Shown one piece after another: positions 63,797-64,000 of a DNA stretch of 64,000 bases. The stretch is from the NCBI RefSeq assembly GCF_000236035.1, contig NZ_JH393257.1:1807348-1871347 (forward strand). The letters run 5' to 3'. Numbering within the stretch: the first letter of the stretch is position 1; each line of letters starts with the position of its first letter. The notes under the pieces are model-generated. The model ran no database searches and was not told the DNA's origin. It worked only from the letters and a program-made list of their open reading frames with translations. The stretch comes from Vreelandella boliviensis LC1. Lineage in GTDB: Bacteria > Pseudomonadota > Gammaproteobacteria > Pseudomonadales > Halomonadaceae. The position numbers and the translations under genes are program-made.

Positions 63797-64000
63797 CTTG
63801 CAGCCGATATCAGCCGCGCTTGAAGCCTTACTGGCAGACGTAAGTGCACTAGGGGCAGAGAGCGTTTCACTAGAAGCCGCTGCCGGACGTGTGTTGGCTG
63901 AACCAGTTACAGCCCAGCTGGATGTGCCGCCATTCGATAATAGCGCGATGGACGGCTATGCCTTGCGCGCAGCTGATGCCGGCCAGTGGCTGCCGGGAAG
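63789..64000 (+). CDS. moeA: Second molybdopterin molybdenumtransferase MoeA (3' end outside window)
   Basis: 70 codons visible from the ATG at 63789. VPPFDNSAMDGYALRAADAG is the MoeA N-terminal signature. The overlap with moaB shows a coupled moaB-moeA unit. A paralogue of the copy at 51252-52526, from which it differs considerably (for example [11 protein letters not shown] there). Confidence 0.9.
   Translation, partial: MADLQPISAALEALLADVSALGAESVSLEAAAGRVLAEPVTAQLDVPPFDNSAMDGYALRAADAGQWLPG

Overview
The window looks like a chromosomal segment of a moderately halophilic gammaproteobacterium, most likely Halomonas or a close relative in Halomonadaceae. This rests on gene content and order and on the GC-rich coding style, not on any database search. 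I see no rRNA, tRNA, CRISPR array or complete insertion sequence. Both ends are cut: the window starts inside a flotillin-like gene and ends inside a second moeA.

Layout. 1-6.8 kb: tail of a flotillin/YqiK-type protein, a giant coiled-coil AAA ATPase of the 'DNA repair ATPase' type, and a small zinc-ribbon protein. 6.9-12.1 kb: a leftward iron-siderophore uptake operon (FecCD permease, FecE ATPase, binding protein, TonB-dependent receptor). 12.3-13.4 kb: class I fructose-bisphosphate aldolase. 13.4-16.1 kb: PhzF and DUF1127 genes divergent from a MocR-type regulator. 16.1-18.1 kb: an ECF sigma factor and RskA-like anti-sigma pair divergent from a secreted fasciclin protein. 18.2-22.2 kb: Tag glycosylase, phosphatidylcholine synthase, a second MocR regulator divergent from a GNAT acetyltransferase, and a YbaK-type deacylase. 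22.3-24.8 kb: codB-codA. 25.1-30.5 kb: a signalling block with a membrane diguanylate cyclase overlapping the first of two tandem GltI-like binding proteins, then a chemoreceptor behind a sigma-28-like promoter. 30.5-35.5 kb: TetR regulator and RND efflux pair. 35.5-37.0 kb: an AT-rich island with an IS3-end-like palindrome, two hypothetical genes and a chemoreceptor remnant. 37.0-38.0 kb: an orphan siderophore-binding protein. 38.1-46.3 kb: reductive pyrimidine catabolism (PreA, PreT, dihydropyrimidinase, beta-ureidopropionase) divergent from an NCS1 transporter, followed by a LysR regulator. 46.5-49.2 kb: a PAS-GGDEF-EAL protein. 49.2-64 kb: molybdenum cofactor and respiratory formate dehydrogenase genes.

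How the genes work together. CodB/CodA import cytosine and deaminate it to uracil. PreTA, dihydropyrimidinase and beta-ureidopropionase then degrade uracil to beta-alanine, ammonia and CO2, and a sigma-54-like promoter before the NCS1 transporter suggests nitrogen control. In the formate dehydrogenase region the leftward operon fdhD-mobA-moeA-moaA-cobW makes and loads the Mo-bis-MGD cofactor. The rightward genes supply accessory proteins, the Tat-exported catalytic subunit, the four-cluster iron-sulfur subunit and the cytochrome b subunit.

The most interesting candidates are the diguanylate cyclase coupled to two orphan GltI-like proteins (reminiscent of NspS-MbaA), the sigma/anti-sigma/fasciclin unit that parallels mycobacterial SigK-RskA-MPT70/83, the flotillin plus giant ATPase pair, and several repeat arrays and palindromes in promoter regions.
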